Shown here piece after piece: positions 55,677 through 64,000 of a stretch of 64,000 bases of DNA. The first letter of the stretch is position 1. Each line of letters starts with the position of its first letter. Origin of the DNA: CAJQQK01 sp963696075 (GTDB taxonomy: Bacteria; Pseudomonadota; Alphaproteobacteria; Rhizobiales; Hyphomicrobiaceae); the NCBI GenBank assembly GCA_963696075.1, contig CAVOJD010000009.1, positions 248,001-312,000 of the forward strand, written 5' to 3'. The notes beneath the pieces were generated by a model. It made no database searches. It worked only from the letters and a program-made list of their open reading frames with translations, and was not told where the DNA came from. A program made the translations under genes and the position numbers.

Positions 55677-56701
55677 GCGGCGGCCTCCTTGACGTCGCCG
55701 GGCGCGGCCTGGAAGGCTTCGATCAGGCCGCGGCGGACCGCGGCGGGCTCATCAGCCGTGCACAAGCGCCGGCGCCATGCCTTTAGGTCGGCTTCGGGGC
55801 GGCCGGTGTGGGTGAGATACCAGGCGATGTGCTTGCGCGCGTTCCTGAGGCCGAGGGCTCGACCATAATGTTCGAGCATGGCTTCGACGTGCTCGAGGAC
55901 GAGATCGCAGAGCGCCTGTCCCCGGGGTGGACCTGCGCCTTCGCCATTGCCGAGGTCGGCCGCGAGCGCTCCTGGCAGCCACGGCGCACCATAGGCGCCG
56001 CGCCCGATCATGATCCCGTCTGCGCCCGACTCTGAAAGGGCCTGGCAGGCATCCTCGCGGCTTTCGATGTCGCCATTGACGATGACGGGCGAGGTGACGG
56101 CGCGTTTGACGGCGCTGACGGCGCGCCAATCGGCGCGGCCCTTGAAGAACTGGTTGCGGGTGCGCCCATGCACGGTGAACATGCGCACACCGGCGCACTC
56201 TGCGCTCTGTGCGATTTCGGGGGCGTTGTGGCTTGTTGCGTCCCAGCCAAGGCGCATCTTCAAGGTGACGGGCACGGGCGTTGCGGCAACGACGGCGTCA
56301 ATGATGCTCAGGGCCCGGTCCGGCTCGCGCATCAGGGCGCTGCCCGAGAGCTTGCCGGTCACCTCGCGGGCCGGGCAGCCCATGTTGATGTCGATGATCT
56401 GGGCGCCGAGGTCTGTTGCGATGCGCGCGCCCTCCCCCATCCAGTGGGGATCATGGCCGACGAGTTGCATGACAAATGGTTCGAGGTCGCGGCCGGTTGC
56501 CCGGCGCACGACGTCGGGCCGGCTGGCGGCGAGTTCGCGGCTTGCGACCATTTCGGACACGACGAGGCCAGCGCCGAACCGGTACGCGAGACGGCGGAAC
56601 GGCAGATCGGAGACGCCGGACATGGGCGCCAGGAGGCAGGGCCGCTCGATACGGTGAGGACCAATCTGGAAGGGCTTTAGCGCTGTTTCAGCTTGCATCA
56701 A
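55673..56701 (-). CDS. dusB: tRNA-dihydrouridine synthase DusB (NifR3)
   Basis: DusB reduces uridines in tRNA. The 342-residue protein shows MSGVSDLPFRRLAYRFGAG, the active-site Cys in INMGCPAREVTGK, and IVNGDIES and IMIGRGAYG. It heads the ntrBC operon, as in other Alphaproteobacteria. Adjacent ATGs (56701 and 56698) are both plausible; I took the first. A 225-bp divergent gap leads to ispDF. Confidence 0.95.
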   Translation of the reverse strand: MMQAETALKPFQIGPHRIERPCLLAPMSGVSDLPFRRLAYRFGAGLVVSEMVASRELAASRPDVVRRATGRDLEPFVMQLVGHDPHWMGEGARIATDLGAQIIDINMGCPAREVTGKLSGSALMREPDRALSIIDAVVAATPVPVTLKMRLGWDATSHNAPEIAQSAECAGVRMFTVHGRTRNQFFKGRADWRAVSAVKRAVTSPVIVNGDIESREDACQALSESGADGIMIGRGAYGAPWLPGALAADLGNGEGAGPPRGQALCDLVLEHVEAMLEHYGRALGLRNARKHIAWYLTHTGRPEADLKAWRRRLCTADEPAAVRRGLIEAFQAAPGDVKEAAA

Positions 56702-56926
56702 TGCCGTTTATGCCTGTTGGACGTGCTGCTAAGTTTATGTGTCGGACGGCGCGGGCGCGGCGGCCAGTGCTGGTGTGCCTAAATTTTCGTCTGTAGGGGG
56801 TCATGCGCTATTTTTGTGCAGAATAGGCGTTTGCTCGTGGCTGCGCAAGCGTTTACGGAGGTTGTGTAAACAGTGTGATGCCGCATCACGCCAAAGCATG
56901 GTCGATGATCAAGCAAACGGACGGAC

Positions 56927-58108
56927 ATGGCCGATAACCGCAGCGCCGCCCTCATCGTTGCCGCCGGGCGTGGCAGTCGGGCCGTGACCGACAAGGGCGT
57001 CAAGCAGTACGTCTCGATCGGGGGTGAAGCCGTCATCGCCCACGCCCTCAGGGCGTTCCTGGATCATCCCCGCATCGGGCAGGTCCAGGTCGTTATTCAT
57101 CGCGACGATGAAGGACTTTATGAGGCAGCGGTGGCGGGGCTTGCCGGAGCTAAACTGGCGCCGCCCGTTCCCGGGGGCGAGACCCGACAGGCGTCGGTCC
57201 GGCTGGGGCTTGAGGCACTCACGGCGTGGCATCCCGAGACGGTCCTCATTCACGATGCCGCGCGGCCGTTCGTGTCGCGCGACGACATTGATGGCGTCCT
57301 CGACGGCCTGGCGCAGGCTGCCGGGGCGATCGTCGCGGTTCCGGTGGTCGACACCTTGAAGCGCGCCGGGGGCACGGGGGCGATTTCCGAGACCGTTGCG
57401 CGGGACGGTCTGTGGCGGGCGCAGACGCCGCAAGGGTTTCGCTTCGATGATATTCTGGCTGCGCACCGGTGGGCTGCCGGGAGCGGGCGCGATGATTTCA
57501 CCGATGATGCATCGATTGCCGAGGCGCGGGGCCTGGAGGTCCGGCTGGTTCACGGGTCGGAGCGCAATTTCAAGATTACGACACACGCGGATTTCGCGCG
57601 GGCGGAACGGGAGATCAGGCAGGGCATGGTTGAAACGCGTTTTGGCACCGGCTTCGACGTGCATGCCTTTGGCGCGGGAGAGAGCGTCACGCTGTGTGGC
57701 GTGGTCATCCCGTTTGACCGGGGACTGTCGGGGCATTCCGATGCAGACGTTGCGATGCACGCGCTGACGGATGCGATTTATGGCGCCATCGCCGAGGGTG
57801 ATATCGGGGCGCATTTCCCGCCGAGTGATCCGCAGTGGAAGGGGGCATCGTCCGACATCTTTCTGGCGCATGCGCGCGAGCGGGTGGCTGCGCGCGGTGG
57901 ACGCATCGTCAACGTCGACGTCACGATCCTGTGTGAGTTTCCCAAGGTCGGGCCGCACCGCGATGCCATGCGGGCGCGGCTTGCGGAGATCTTGAAAATC
58001 GATATCGGGCGGGTTGCCGTCAAGGCGACGACGACCGAGCGGCTGGGCTTCACGGGCCGCGGTGAAGGTATCGCGGCGATGGCAGCTGCGACGGTGACAC
58101 TCGGCTGA
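56927..58108 (+). CDS. ispDF: Bifunctional IspD/IspF isoprenoid enzyme
   Basis: This 393-residue fusion runs two MEP-pathway steps. The N-terminal part is the 4-diphosphocytidyl-ME cytidylyltransferase with AAGRGSR and IHDAARPF; the C-terminal part is the 2-C-methyl-D-erythritol 2,4-cyclodiphosphate synthase with DVHAFG, GHSDADVAMHALTDA and KATTTERLGFTGRGEG. The fusion is common in Alphaproteobacteria. It sits beside dusB on the opposite strand. Confidence 0.96.
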   Translation: MADNRSAALIVAAGRGSRAVTDKGVKQYVSIGGEAVIAHALRAFLDHPRIGQVQVVIHRDDEGLYEAAVAGLAGAKLAPPVPGGETRQASVRLGLEALTAWHPETVLIHDAARPFVSRDDIDGVLDGLAQAAGAIVAVPVVDTLKRAGGTGAISETVARDGLWRAQTPQGFRFDDILAAHRWAAGSGRDDFTDDASIAEARGLEVRLVHGSERNFKITTHADFARAEREIRQGMVETRFGTGFDVHAFGAGESVTLCGVVIPFDRGLSGHSDADVAMHALTDAIYGAIAEGDIGAHFPPSDPQWKGASSDIFLAHARERVAARGGRIVNVDVTILCEFPKVGPHRDAMRARLAEILKIDIGRVAVKATTTERLGFTGRGEGIAAMAAATVTLG

Positions 58109-58141
58109 TGTGGCGCCTCTGCGGGACCGGGGCGCGTTGCC

Positions 58142-59278
58142 TCAGGTCGTGACGCGGAACGTCTCCAGGGTCTCGCGATTGATCTCGATGCCCAGTCCCG
58201 GCCCGTCGGGGATGCGCACCACGCCGTGTGCGTGCTCGATCTCCTGCATCATGATGGCCTGGCGGAAGGGGTGCTCGGAGCGGTCGAACTCGAGCATCGG
58301 TTCGAGGGCCTGGTGGCGCGGGGGGGTGTGGGGGAGAACGGCGAGGAGTTGCAGGGCTGCGGCAAGGCCGATCCCCGTCCCCCAGACATGGGGCACATAG
58401 CGGACGCCGAAGGCGGTCGCCATATCGGCGATCTTCTTGCACTCACTCAGGCCGCCTGCCGCGCAGGTGTCGGGTTGAATGATGTCGATGGCGCGCCGGG
58501 TCAGGACTTCGCGGAATCCCCAGCGCGTGAACTCACATTCGCCGCCGGCAACGGGGATCGGCTGGCGCGCCTTGACCTCCTGATAGCTCATCAATTCATC
58601 GGGGACGACGGGTTCCTCGAACCAGCCAATGTCGAATTTCGCGGCGCGGTGGCCAAGCTCTATCGCCTCGAGCACGTCGAAACCGTGATTGGCATCCAGC
58701 ATCAGTCCCATCTTCGGGCCGATGGTTTCGCGCACCGCCTCGATCAGGGCGAGGTCCTGGGCGACGCCGAAGCCGATCTTGAGCTTGACGGCGCCAAAAC
58801 CCTCGCGCGCGTAGCCTGCGACTTCCTCGCAGATATAGTCCAGCGGATCGCCGTCGCCGTGACGATAGGTGCCGGTTGCGTAGGCATTCACCTCGCGGCG
58901 CAATGGCCCGCCCATCAGGATGTGGACGGGGGCCTCGAAGTGGCGCCCGCGGAGGTCCCAGAGCGCGATGTCGACACCGCTGATGGCGGTCACAGTCAGG
59001 CCCTTCTGGCCCTGGTCGCGGAACTGATTGTAGAGCGTCTGCCAGAGGAGGTCGCCGGCGCGAAAGTCCTTGCCCAGCAGGTGGGGGCGGAAGGCCTCGA
59101 TGATGGCGGCGTTCAGGCGCGCGGGGCCGAAGCACTCTCCCCATCCGGATGTGCCGTCCTCGGCGATGATCTCGACGACGCAGGAGCCGCGCGTGTCGGA
59201 ACGATTGAACGACCACCAGAACGGCTCGTCGAGCTTGGCTTCGAGGACATGGCATTTGACGTCAGCAATCGCTGGCAT
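58142..59278 (-). CDS. Enolase-superfamily dehydratase/cycloisomerase (MR/MLE)
   Basis: The 378-residue protein has the N-terminal MR/MLE domain and a barrel with KLKIG (second strand Lys pair), metal ligands Asp in LMLDANHGFD, Glu in WFEEPV and Glu in AGGECEF, and His in YVPHVWGTG, the Asp-His dyad pattern. The N-terminus (VLEAKLDEPFWWSFN) resembles D-galactarolactone cycloisomerase. It may act on sugar acids; the substrate is uncertain. The start at 59278 follows AGGAA. It diverges from a MarR gene. Confidence 0.82.
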   Translation of the reverse strand: MPAIADVKCHVLEAKLDEPFWWSFNRSDTRGSCVVEIIAEDGTSGWGECFGPARLNAAIIEAFRPHLLGKDFRAGDLLWQTLYNQFRDQGQKGLTVTAISGVDIALWDLRGRHFEAPVHILMGGPLRREVNAYATGTYRHGDGDPLDYICEEVAGYAREGFGAVKLKIGFGVAQDLALIEAVRETIGPKMGLMLDANHGFDVLEAIELGHRAAKFDIGWFEEPVVPDELMSYQEVKARQPIPVAGGECEFTRWGFREVLTRRAIDIIQPDTCAAGGLSECKKIADMATAFGVRYVPHVWGTGIGLAAALQLLAVLPHTPPRHQALEPMLEFDRSEHPFRQAIMMQEIEHAHGVVRIPDGPGLGIEINRETLETFRVTT

Positions 59279-59351
59279 GATGTATTCCTGTCGCAGTCGT
59301 GGCGCTTGATTACAACGAGATGACACGATCTGCCTTGTATTACCACGTAGA

Positions 59352-59362
59352 ATTGCTGCAAT
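59352..59362. promoter_or_regulatory. Candidate operator between MR/MLE gene and marR
   Basis: ATTGC-T-GCAAT is a perfect 5-1-5 inverted repeat in the 126-bp divergent gap, 43 bp before the MarR start. MarR regulators often bind short AT-rich dyads in such positions. Chance occurrence cannot be excluded. Confidence 0.35.
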
Positions 59363-59404
59363 GACTTTGGTGACTTCTTTGAACGACTAAGGGTGGAGAG
59401 ACCC

Positions 59405-59884
59405 ATGAACGTTATGTCACCAACACCGCTTACGGCGACGCCTGACGTGGCCGAAATCGCGGAGCAGACGAACGGCGCGTGTCTTGCCACTCGGGTGCGC
59501 CAATTGAGCCGGATCATCACACGTGTCTACGATGATGCTTTGCGGCCCCTCGGTATTACCGCGAGCCAGTACACACTGCTCACGCAGCTCGGACAGCAGG
59601 ATGGCATTACAGCTGTCGAAATCGGCTTCACGCTTGATATCGAGAAATCAACCCTGTCGCGTAACCTGAAGCGCCTGCTGGCGCTGGGTCTGATCGATAT
59701 GGACCCACCGGCCGGCCGTCGTGGTCGCGGGCTTCATCTGACGCCTAAGGGGCAGGTTGCGATCAAGGAAGGTTTCCCGGTCTGGCGGGATGCACAGTCT
59801 CGCGCGCACGCGCTGCTTGGCAGTGATTGCCGTCAGGTGCTTGATTCGCTCCTTCATCGCGCGGAGCGTCTTGCGGCCGAATAG
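59405..59884 (+). CDS. MarR family transcriptional regulator
   Basis: The 159-residue protein has a winged HTH with ITASQYTLLTQLGQQDGI and IEKSTLSRNLKRLLALGLID, the MarR DNA-recognition region, followed by the wing GRRGRGLHLTPKG. The start at 59405 follows GGAGAG. It is divergent from the MR/MLE gene and could regulate it; the signal is unknown. Confidence 0.88.
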   Translation: MNVMSPTPLTATPDVAEIAEQTNGACLATRVRQLSRIITRVYDDALRPLGITASQYTLLTQLGQQDGITAVEIGFTLDIEKSTLSRNLKRLLALGLIDMDPPAGRRGRGLHLTPKGQVAIKEGFPVWRDAQSRAHALLGSDCRQVLDSLLHRAERLAAE

Positions 59885-59984
59885 GCAATTTCATCGTTCC
59901 AGTTGTTGGATTACGCTGCGGCTCCGGTTTCCGGGGCCGTTGTCGTTTGGGGCGCGGCGTGAGGTGAACGCTTGAGGTCAGGCC

Positions 59985-60479
59985 ATGTTCGATGACGAGA
60001 TGCTTCAACTGGCGCGGGATCTGTTCGAGGATCTCGAGCGCGAAGGGTTGATGATCGCAACGGCAGAGAGTTGTACGGGCGGGTTGATCGCGGGCCTGTT
60101 GACGGAGATCGCGGGATCGTCGGCCTATGTGGAGCGCGGGTTCGTTACCTACTCCAACGCGGCCAAGACGGAATTGCTGGGGGTGCCGGCAGAGTTGATC
60201 GCGCGCGACGGCGCCGTCAGTGAGAGCGTCGCGCGGCAGATGGCTGAGGGCGCGCTTGCCCACTCGCGGGCGGATGTCGCGGTAGCCGTCACAGGCGTTG
60301 CCGGTCCTGGCGGGGGGACGGCGGAGAAACCGGTCGGCCTCGTGCATGTGGCGGCGTCGTGGCGGGGACGGTCGACCTGTCACGAGCGCCTTTTACTGGG
60401 TGACATCGGGCGTGACGGCGTCCGGCGGGAGACCGTCATCCGGGCTCTCAATCTCGCGCGGACGGTTCTTGCGGTTTAG
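59985..60479 (+). CDS. pncC: CinA C-terminal domain NMN amidohydrolase (PncC)
   Basis: PncC hydrolyses nicotinamide mononucleotide for NAD recycling. The 164 residues have TAESCTGGLIAGLLTEIAGSSAY, the catalytic Ser context, and AVTGVAGPGGGTAEKPVG. It is the stand-alone form without the CinA N-domain. The 3' end is 12 bp from the convergent RatA-like stop. Confidence 0.93.
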   Translation: MFDDEMLQLARDLFEDLEREGLMIATAESCTGGLIAGLLTEIAGSSAYVERGFVTYSNAAKTELLGVPAELIARDGAVSESVARQMAEGALAHSRADVAVAVTGVAGPGGGTAEKPVGLVHVAASWRGRSTCHERLLLGDIGRDGVRRETVIRALNLARTVLAV

Positions 60480-60491
60480 CAGACGCCACGC

Positions 60492-60980
60492 TCAAGCCGT
60501 TGATTGGCGCGGTGTGCCGCCATAGCGCGGCCGGCCGTAGACCGTCGCGGCACGGGTTTCAAAGGCTGCGGTGAAGCGACGGAAGGCCTTATCAAACATG
60601 GCGCCGACCAGGAGCCCCAGCATGGCGGACTTCAAGGCATAGTCGATATGGAAATGGACGCGGCATCCGTGGCCTGCTGCCGGTTCGAAGTGCCAGTCGT
60701 TCCTGAGATAGCTGAAGGGGCCGTCGATATATTCGACGTGGATCTTCTGTTCCGGCTCATTGAGCGTGACGCGGGTCGTGAACGTCTCGCGGATCGCTTT
60801 GTAGCCGCAGGTCATGTCCGCGACGAGTTGAGGCCGGCCGTCGCTCGTCTCCAGGCGCTGGCGGATGTTCAGGTCCTCACACAGCGGCAGGAACTCAGGA
60901 TAGTTCTCGACGTCCGCGACCAGGTCGAACATCTGGCGGGCGGTGTAGGGGACGTGCCGGGTGGTGTTGAACGAGGGCAT
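60492..60980 (-). CDS. RatA/COQ10-type START domain protein
   Basis: The 162-residue protein has YTARQMFDLVADVENYPEFLPLCED, the pattern of the RatA and COQ10 family. Bacterial members are called type II toxin RatA or ubiquinone-binding; function in Alphaproteobacteria is unproven. It lies 34 bp upstream of lipA on the same strand? No: on the minus strand lipA precedes it, so it is downstream of lipA and may be cotranscribed. Confidence 0.88.
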   Translation of the reverse strand: MPSFNTTRHVPYTARQMFDLVADVENYPEFLPLCEDLNIRQRLETSDGRPQLVADMTCGYKAIRETFTTRVTLNEPEQKIHVEYIDGPFSYLRNDWHFEPAAGHGCRVHFHIDYALKSAMLGLLVGAMFDKAFRRFTAAFETRAATVYGRPRYGGTPRQSTA

Positions 60981-61014
60981 GCGGGCGATCTGATCTCTGC
61001 TCGTGTGGTTGGCG

Positions 61015-61986
61015 CTAGGGCGCCGGGTTGGGCGCGTGCACCAGGCTTGACTCGCGGGCGGCCCTGAGGCGGGCGAAGTCTTCGCCGGCGTGATACGACG
61101 AGCGCGTCAGGGGCGATGATGACACCAGCAGGAAGCCCTTCGCCAAAGCGATCCGCTCGTAGGATTGAAACTCTGCGGGTTCGACGTAGCGATCGACGGC
61201 CGCATGCTTGCGGGTTGGCTGCAGGTACTGGCCGATGGTGAGGAAATCAACATCGGCCACGCGCAGGTCATCCATCAGCTGGAGCACCTCTTCGCGCTTT
61301 TCACCGAGGCCGACCATGATGCCCGACTTTGTGAACATGGTCGGGTCGAGTTCCTTCACGCGCTGGAGGAGGCGCAGGGAGTGGAAATAGCGCGCGCCGG
61401 GGCGGATCGAGAGATACAGTCCGGGGACCGTCTCGAGGTTGTGATTGAAGACGTCGGGGCGTGCTTCGACGACGATCTCAAGGGCGCCGTCCTTGCGCAG
61501 GAAGTCGGGCGTCAGGATTTCGATCGTGGTCCCCGGCGCCTGGTTGCGGATCTCGGTGATGACGTCTGCGAAATGACGGGCGCCGCCGTCATCGAGGTCG
61601 TCGCGGTCAACCGAGGTGATGACGACATGCTCGAGGCCGAGCTTGGCAACGGTTTCGCCGACGTGGGCGGGCTCTTTGGGGTCGAGCGGCGCTGGGAGGC
61701 CGGTGCGCACGTTACAGAACGCACAGGCCCGGGTGCAGGTGTCGCCCATGATCATCAAGGTGGCGTGGCGCTTGGTCCAGCACTCGCCGATGTTGGGGCA
61801 GCCGGCCTCTTCGCAGACGGTGTGGAGGCCGTGCTCCTTCACGATGGCCCGCGTCTTGGCGTATTCGCGCGACCCCGGTGCCTTGACACGGATCCAGTCC
61901 GGCTTGCGCAGGACGGGCGTATCGGGCCGGGCGGCCTTTTCGGGGTGGCGCGTGGCGCGTGACGCGGTGTCGACCAGCGTTACCAT
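61015..61986 (-). CDS. lipA: Lipoyl synthase
   Basis: LipA inserts sulfur into octanoyl groups. The 323 residues contain the auxiliary cluster motif CEEAGCPNIGEC, the radical-SAM motif CTRACAFC and the C-terminal RSSYHAGEDF. It follows lpdA and two small membrane-protein genes on the same strand, in the order lpdA-...-lipA seen in relatives. It would modify the dehydrogenase complexes that use LpdA. Confidence 0.97.
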   Translation of the reverse strand: MVTLVDTASRATRHPEKAARPDTPVLRKPDWIRVKAPGSREYAKTRAIVKEHGLHTVCEEAGCPNIGECWTKRHATLMIMGDTCTRACAFCNVRTGLPAPLDPKEPAHVGETVAKLGLEHVVITSVDRDDLDDGGARHFADVITEIRNQAPGTTIEILTPDFLRKDGALEIVVEARPDVFNHNLETVPGLYLSIRPGARYFHSLRLLQRVKELDPTMFTKSGIMVGLGEKREEVLQLMDDLRVADVDFLTIGQYLQPTRKHAAVDRYVEPAEFQSYERIALAKGFLLVSSSPLTRSSYHAGEDFARLRAARESSLVHAPNPAP

Positions 61987-62084
61987 GTGCGTCCCCGCTC
62001 AAATGAACCTCGATGCATCATGGCTCCAATGTGGCGTCTCAGCGGTTCCGGTTCAATGCGGCTTTTGGGGCAGGCTTAGCGCGC

Positions 62085-62351
62085 TCAACGCCCCAGAATG
62101 CGCGCGAGGATGATGACGATCAGCGCGCCGACGGTTGAAACCGCAATCTGGTTGAGCCAGGGGCCGAGGTCGAAGGGCAGATTGAGGAGGCCGTTCTGGA
62201 CCAGCGCGCCGCCAATGAACGCACCGATGACGCCGACCAGCATGTTGCGGATCATGCCGCCGCCGCCCAGCAGCAGGCTTGCGAGCCAGCCAGCGGCAAG
62301 GCCATTGAGACCCATGATGATATACTTCATGTAAGGTTGTATATCTTCCAT
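62085..62351 (-). CDS. GlsB/YeaQ/YmgE family stress-response membrane protein
   Basis: The 88-residue protein has two or three hydrophobic segments rich in Gly and Ile (GLAAGWLASLLLGGGG, VIGAFIGGALV), the family pattern. GAGGGAAC precedes the start. Function in stress resistance is inferred from the family name only. A paralogue lies directly upstream. Confidence 0.88.
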   Translation of the reverse strand: MEDIQPYMKYIIMGLNGLAAGWLASLLLGGGGMIRNMLVGVIGAFIGGALVQNGLLNLPFDLGPWLNQIAVSTVGALIVIILARILGR

Positions 62352-62406
62352 CGTTCCCTCTTCGCCAAGAACCGGGCTGGTTGGCGGTGTTCTGCGTGTG
62401 TGTTGA

Positions 62407-62655
62407 TCAGGCGATCAGCCGCGCCAGAATAACGACGATAATGGCGCCGATCGTGGATGTTGCGATCTGCGAGACGAGCGGGTTCTTGATGCCGAGATTG
62501 ACGCCTGCCGCATTGAGCAGGAAGCCGCCGACGAATGAGCCTATGACGCCGCTGATCAGGTAGGTGAGCAAGCCACCGCCGCCAACGATCAGGCTTGCGA
62601 GGAAACCGGCGACGAGGCCGATCACGAGGAAGATTGCGAGTGCTTTACCGTCCAT
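62407..62655 (-). CDS. GlsB/YeaQ/YmgE family membrane protein, second copy
   Basis: The 82-residue protein starts MDGKALAIFLVIGLVAGF and is a close relative of its downstream neighbour in pattern (GGGGLLTYLISGVIGSFVGG). An upstream extension in frame (to 62760) is charged and not supported. The pair is tandem between lpdA and lipA. Confidence 0.85.
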   Translation of the reverse strand: MDGKALAIFLVIGLVAGFLASLIVGGGGLLTYLISGVIGSFVGGFLLNAAGVNLGIKNPLVSQIATSTIGAIIVVILARLIA

Positions 62656-62737
62656 GGCCGTCGCCTTTTCTGTAGGTGCAGATCTGCGACTCAATTGTCC
62701 GCAACAAGGATACGCCGGATTGTTACGACGTCGCTGT

Positions 62738-64000
62738 CTACATATGAATGACCCGTCCATAGGCGTCGAGCACGCTTTCGTGCATCATTTCCGACAGCGT
62801 CGGGTGTGGGAACACGGTGTGCATGAGTTCCTGCTCGGTCGTCTCGAGGCCCATGGCGACGACGTAACCCTGGATCAGCTCGGTGACTTCCGTGCCGATC
62901 ATGTGCGCGCCGAGGAGCTGACCGGTCTTGGCATCGAACACCGTCTTGATCAGGCCCTCTGGTTCACCGAGCGCGATTGCCTTGCCGTTGCCGATGAAGG
63001 GGAAGCGGCCGACCTTGATCTCGTGGCCGGCTTCCTTGGCCTTGGCTTCGGTCAGGCCGACGGAGGCGATCTGGGGATGACAATAGGTGCAGCCGGGGAT
63101 CTGGTTCTTATCCATCGCGTGGGTGTCGAGGCCCTTGATGGTTTCGACACAAATGACGCCTTCATGTTCGGCCTTGTGGGCGAGCATTGGGGGACCTGCG
63201 ACATCGCCGATGGCGTACAGACCTTTGACGTTGGTGCGGCCATAGCCGTCGGCAACGATACAGCCGCGGTCGGTCTTAACGCCGAGGGCTTCAAGGCCGA
63301 GGTTCTCGATATTGCCCTGGACGCCGACGGCGGAGATCAGGCGTTCGGCTTCGATGAGCTGAGATTTGCCATCGCCGAGGACGACGGTGGCGCGGACGCC
63401 ATTGGCCGACTTCTCGACCTTCTCGACCTTGGCGCCGGTGAGGATCTTCATGCCCTGCTTTTCGAAGGCCTTGCGGGCGAGGCCGGAAATCTCGGCGTCT
63501 TCGACGGGCAGGACGCGGTCCATCAATTCAACGACCGTCACCTCCGCGCCGAGCGTGCGATAGAACGAGGCGAACTCGATGCCGATCGCGCCCGAGCCCA
63601 TCACGATGAGTGACTTCGGCATCTCCTTGGGCACCATCGCCTCGAAGTAGGTCCAGATGCGATCGCCGTCGGGTTCGATGCCGGGAAGAATGCGCGGGCG
63701 GGCGCCGGTTGCGACGATGATGTGCTTGGCCTCATAGGCGCCGGCGCCGAGGGTGCCCTTGGGCACGGGGTTTTGCGGTTCAACCGCTGGCTTGGAGGGG
63801 GCGCCGACCTGGATCTTGCCGGGGGCGGTGAGTTTGGCTTCGCCCCAGATTACGTCGACCTTGTTCTTCTTCAGGAGGAAGCCGACGCCGCCGTTCAACT
63901 GGGCGGAGACACCGCGAGAGCGTTTCACGATGGCAGCGGTGTCGGGCTTGATCTCGCCGGAAAGGGTGAGGCCGTAGTCCTTGGCGTGGGTTGCCTGATG
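62738..64000 (-). CDS. lpdA: Dihydrolipoamide dehydrogenase, 5' end beyond the window
   Basis: LpdA is the E3 component of 2-oxo acid dehydrogenases. The window holds the last 420 residues, entering at HQATHAKDYGL. It has the second Rossmann motif GSGAIGIEFASFYRTLG, the NAD domain, and the C-terminal dimer interface with the catalytic pair in FPHPTLSEMMHE. The FAD-binding start and the redox CxxxxC are outside the window. A GTG at 63928 could be mistaken for a start, but the frame runs open to the window edge. Confidence 0.95.
   Translation of the reverse strand, partial: HQATHAKDYGLTLSGEIKPDTAAIVKRSRGVSAQLNGGVGFLLKKNKVDVIWGEAKLTAPGKIQVGAPSKPAVEPQNPVPKGTLGAGAYEAKHIIVATGARPRILPGIEPDGDRIWTYFEAMVPKEMPKSLIVMGSGAIGIEFASFYRTLGAEVTVVELMDRVLPVEDAEISGLARKAFEKQGMKILTGAKVEKVEKSANGVRATVVLGDGKSQLIEAERLISAVGVQGNIENLGLEALGVKTDRGCIVADGYGRTNVKGLYAIGDVAGPPMLAHKAEHEGVICVETIKGLDTHAMDKNQIPGCTYCHPQIASVGLTEAKAKEAGHEIKVGRFPFIGNGKAIALGEPEGLIKTVFDAKTGQLLGAHMIGTEVTELIQGYVVAMGLETTEQELMHTVFPHPTLSEMMHESVLDAYGRVIHM

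Noticed and set aside
58226..59323. 365-codon plus-strand frame opposite the MR/MLE gene
   Set aside because: Antisense shadow; no motif.
1..64000. CRISPR arrays, insertion sequences, prophage or integron parts
   Set aside because: No regularly spaced repeats, transposase, integrase or phage structural frames were seen.

Overview
The window is a GC-rich stretch of alphaproteobacterial chromosome, read here as Hyphomicrobiales (Rhizobiales), possibly near Hyphomicrobiaceae. That placement is inferred from gene order and protein style only. The order markers are dusB-ntrBC-ntrYX-trkA-dat-hfq-hflX-mazG, a fused ispDF beside dusB, rpsF-rpsR-DUF2232-rplI-dnaB-alr-radA-cvpA-purF, and fabD-fabG-acpP-fabF-mltG-yicC-gmk. 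I see no insertion sequence, prophage, integrase, CRISPR array or defence island.

Region by region: (1) 1-6.7 kb is a zinc-homeostasis block: znuC-znuB, a ZrgA-type operon (His-rich secreted protein, ATPase, FtsX-like permease), the regulator zur and a COG0523 metal GTPase, with three Zur-like dyads. (2) 6.8-15.5 kb has a DUF938 methyltransferase-like gene, tRNA-Ser(UGA), the envelope genes rlpA and dacA, and a tight run tmk-holB-metG-tatD-MBL hydrolase. (3) 15.5-27 kb is all on the minus strand: SDR, TAXI-like secreted protein, purF, cvpA, radA, alr, dnaB, rplI, DUF2232, rpsR, rpsF. (4) 27.4-34.2 kb on the plus strand is fatty-acid synthesis (fabD, fabG, acpP, fabF), then mltG, yicC and gmk. 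(5) 34.2-41.5 kb on the minus strand is LPS export and outer-membrane biogenesis (lptF, lptG, lptD, surA) and rsmA; pdxA, usual in this cluster, is absent. (6) 41.9-44.5 kb is pepA and mazG. (7) 44.7-56.7 kb on the minus strand is dusB, ntrB, ntrC, ntrY, ntrX, trkA, dat, hfq, hflX. (8) 56.9-64 kb is ispDF, an enolase-superfamily dehydratase/cycloisomerase divergent from a MarR regulator, pncC, a RatA-like START protein, lipA, two GlsB/YeaQ-type small membrane proteins, and lpdA cut by the window end.

Five conserved genes (zur, rlpA, purF, alr, ntrX) are each broken by one single-base indel in or beside a short G/C run. Removing or adding one base restores a full-length family member in every case. 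Residual sequencing error is the simplest reading, so these are annotated as single CDS with a frameshift note.

I did not find a convincing undescribed system. The items most worth a second look are the coordinated zinc regulon, a perfect 38-bp palindrome between acpP and fabF, the unusual start of hflX (good Shine-Dalgarno followed by ATC, no ATG), a 9-bp hairpin in the hfq leader, and the missing pdxA.
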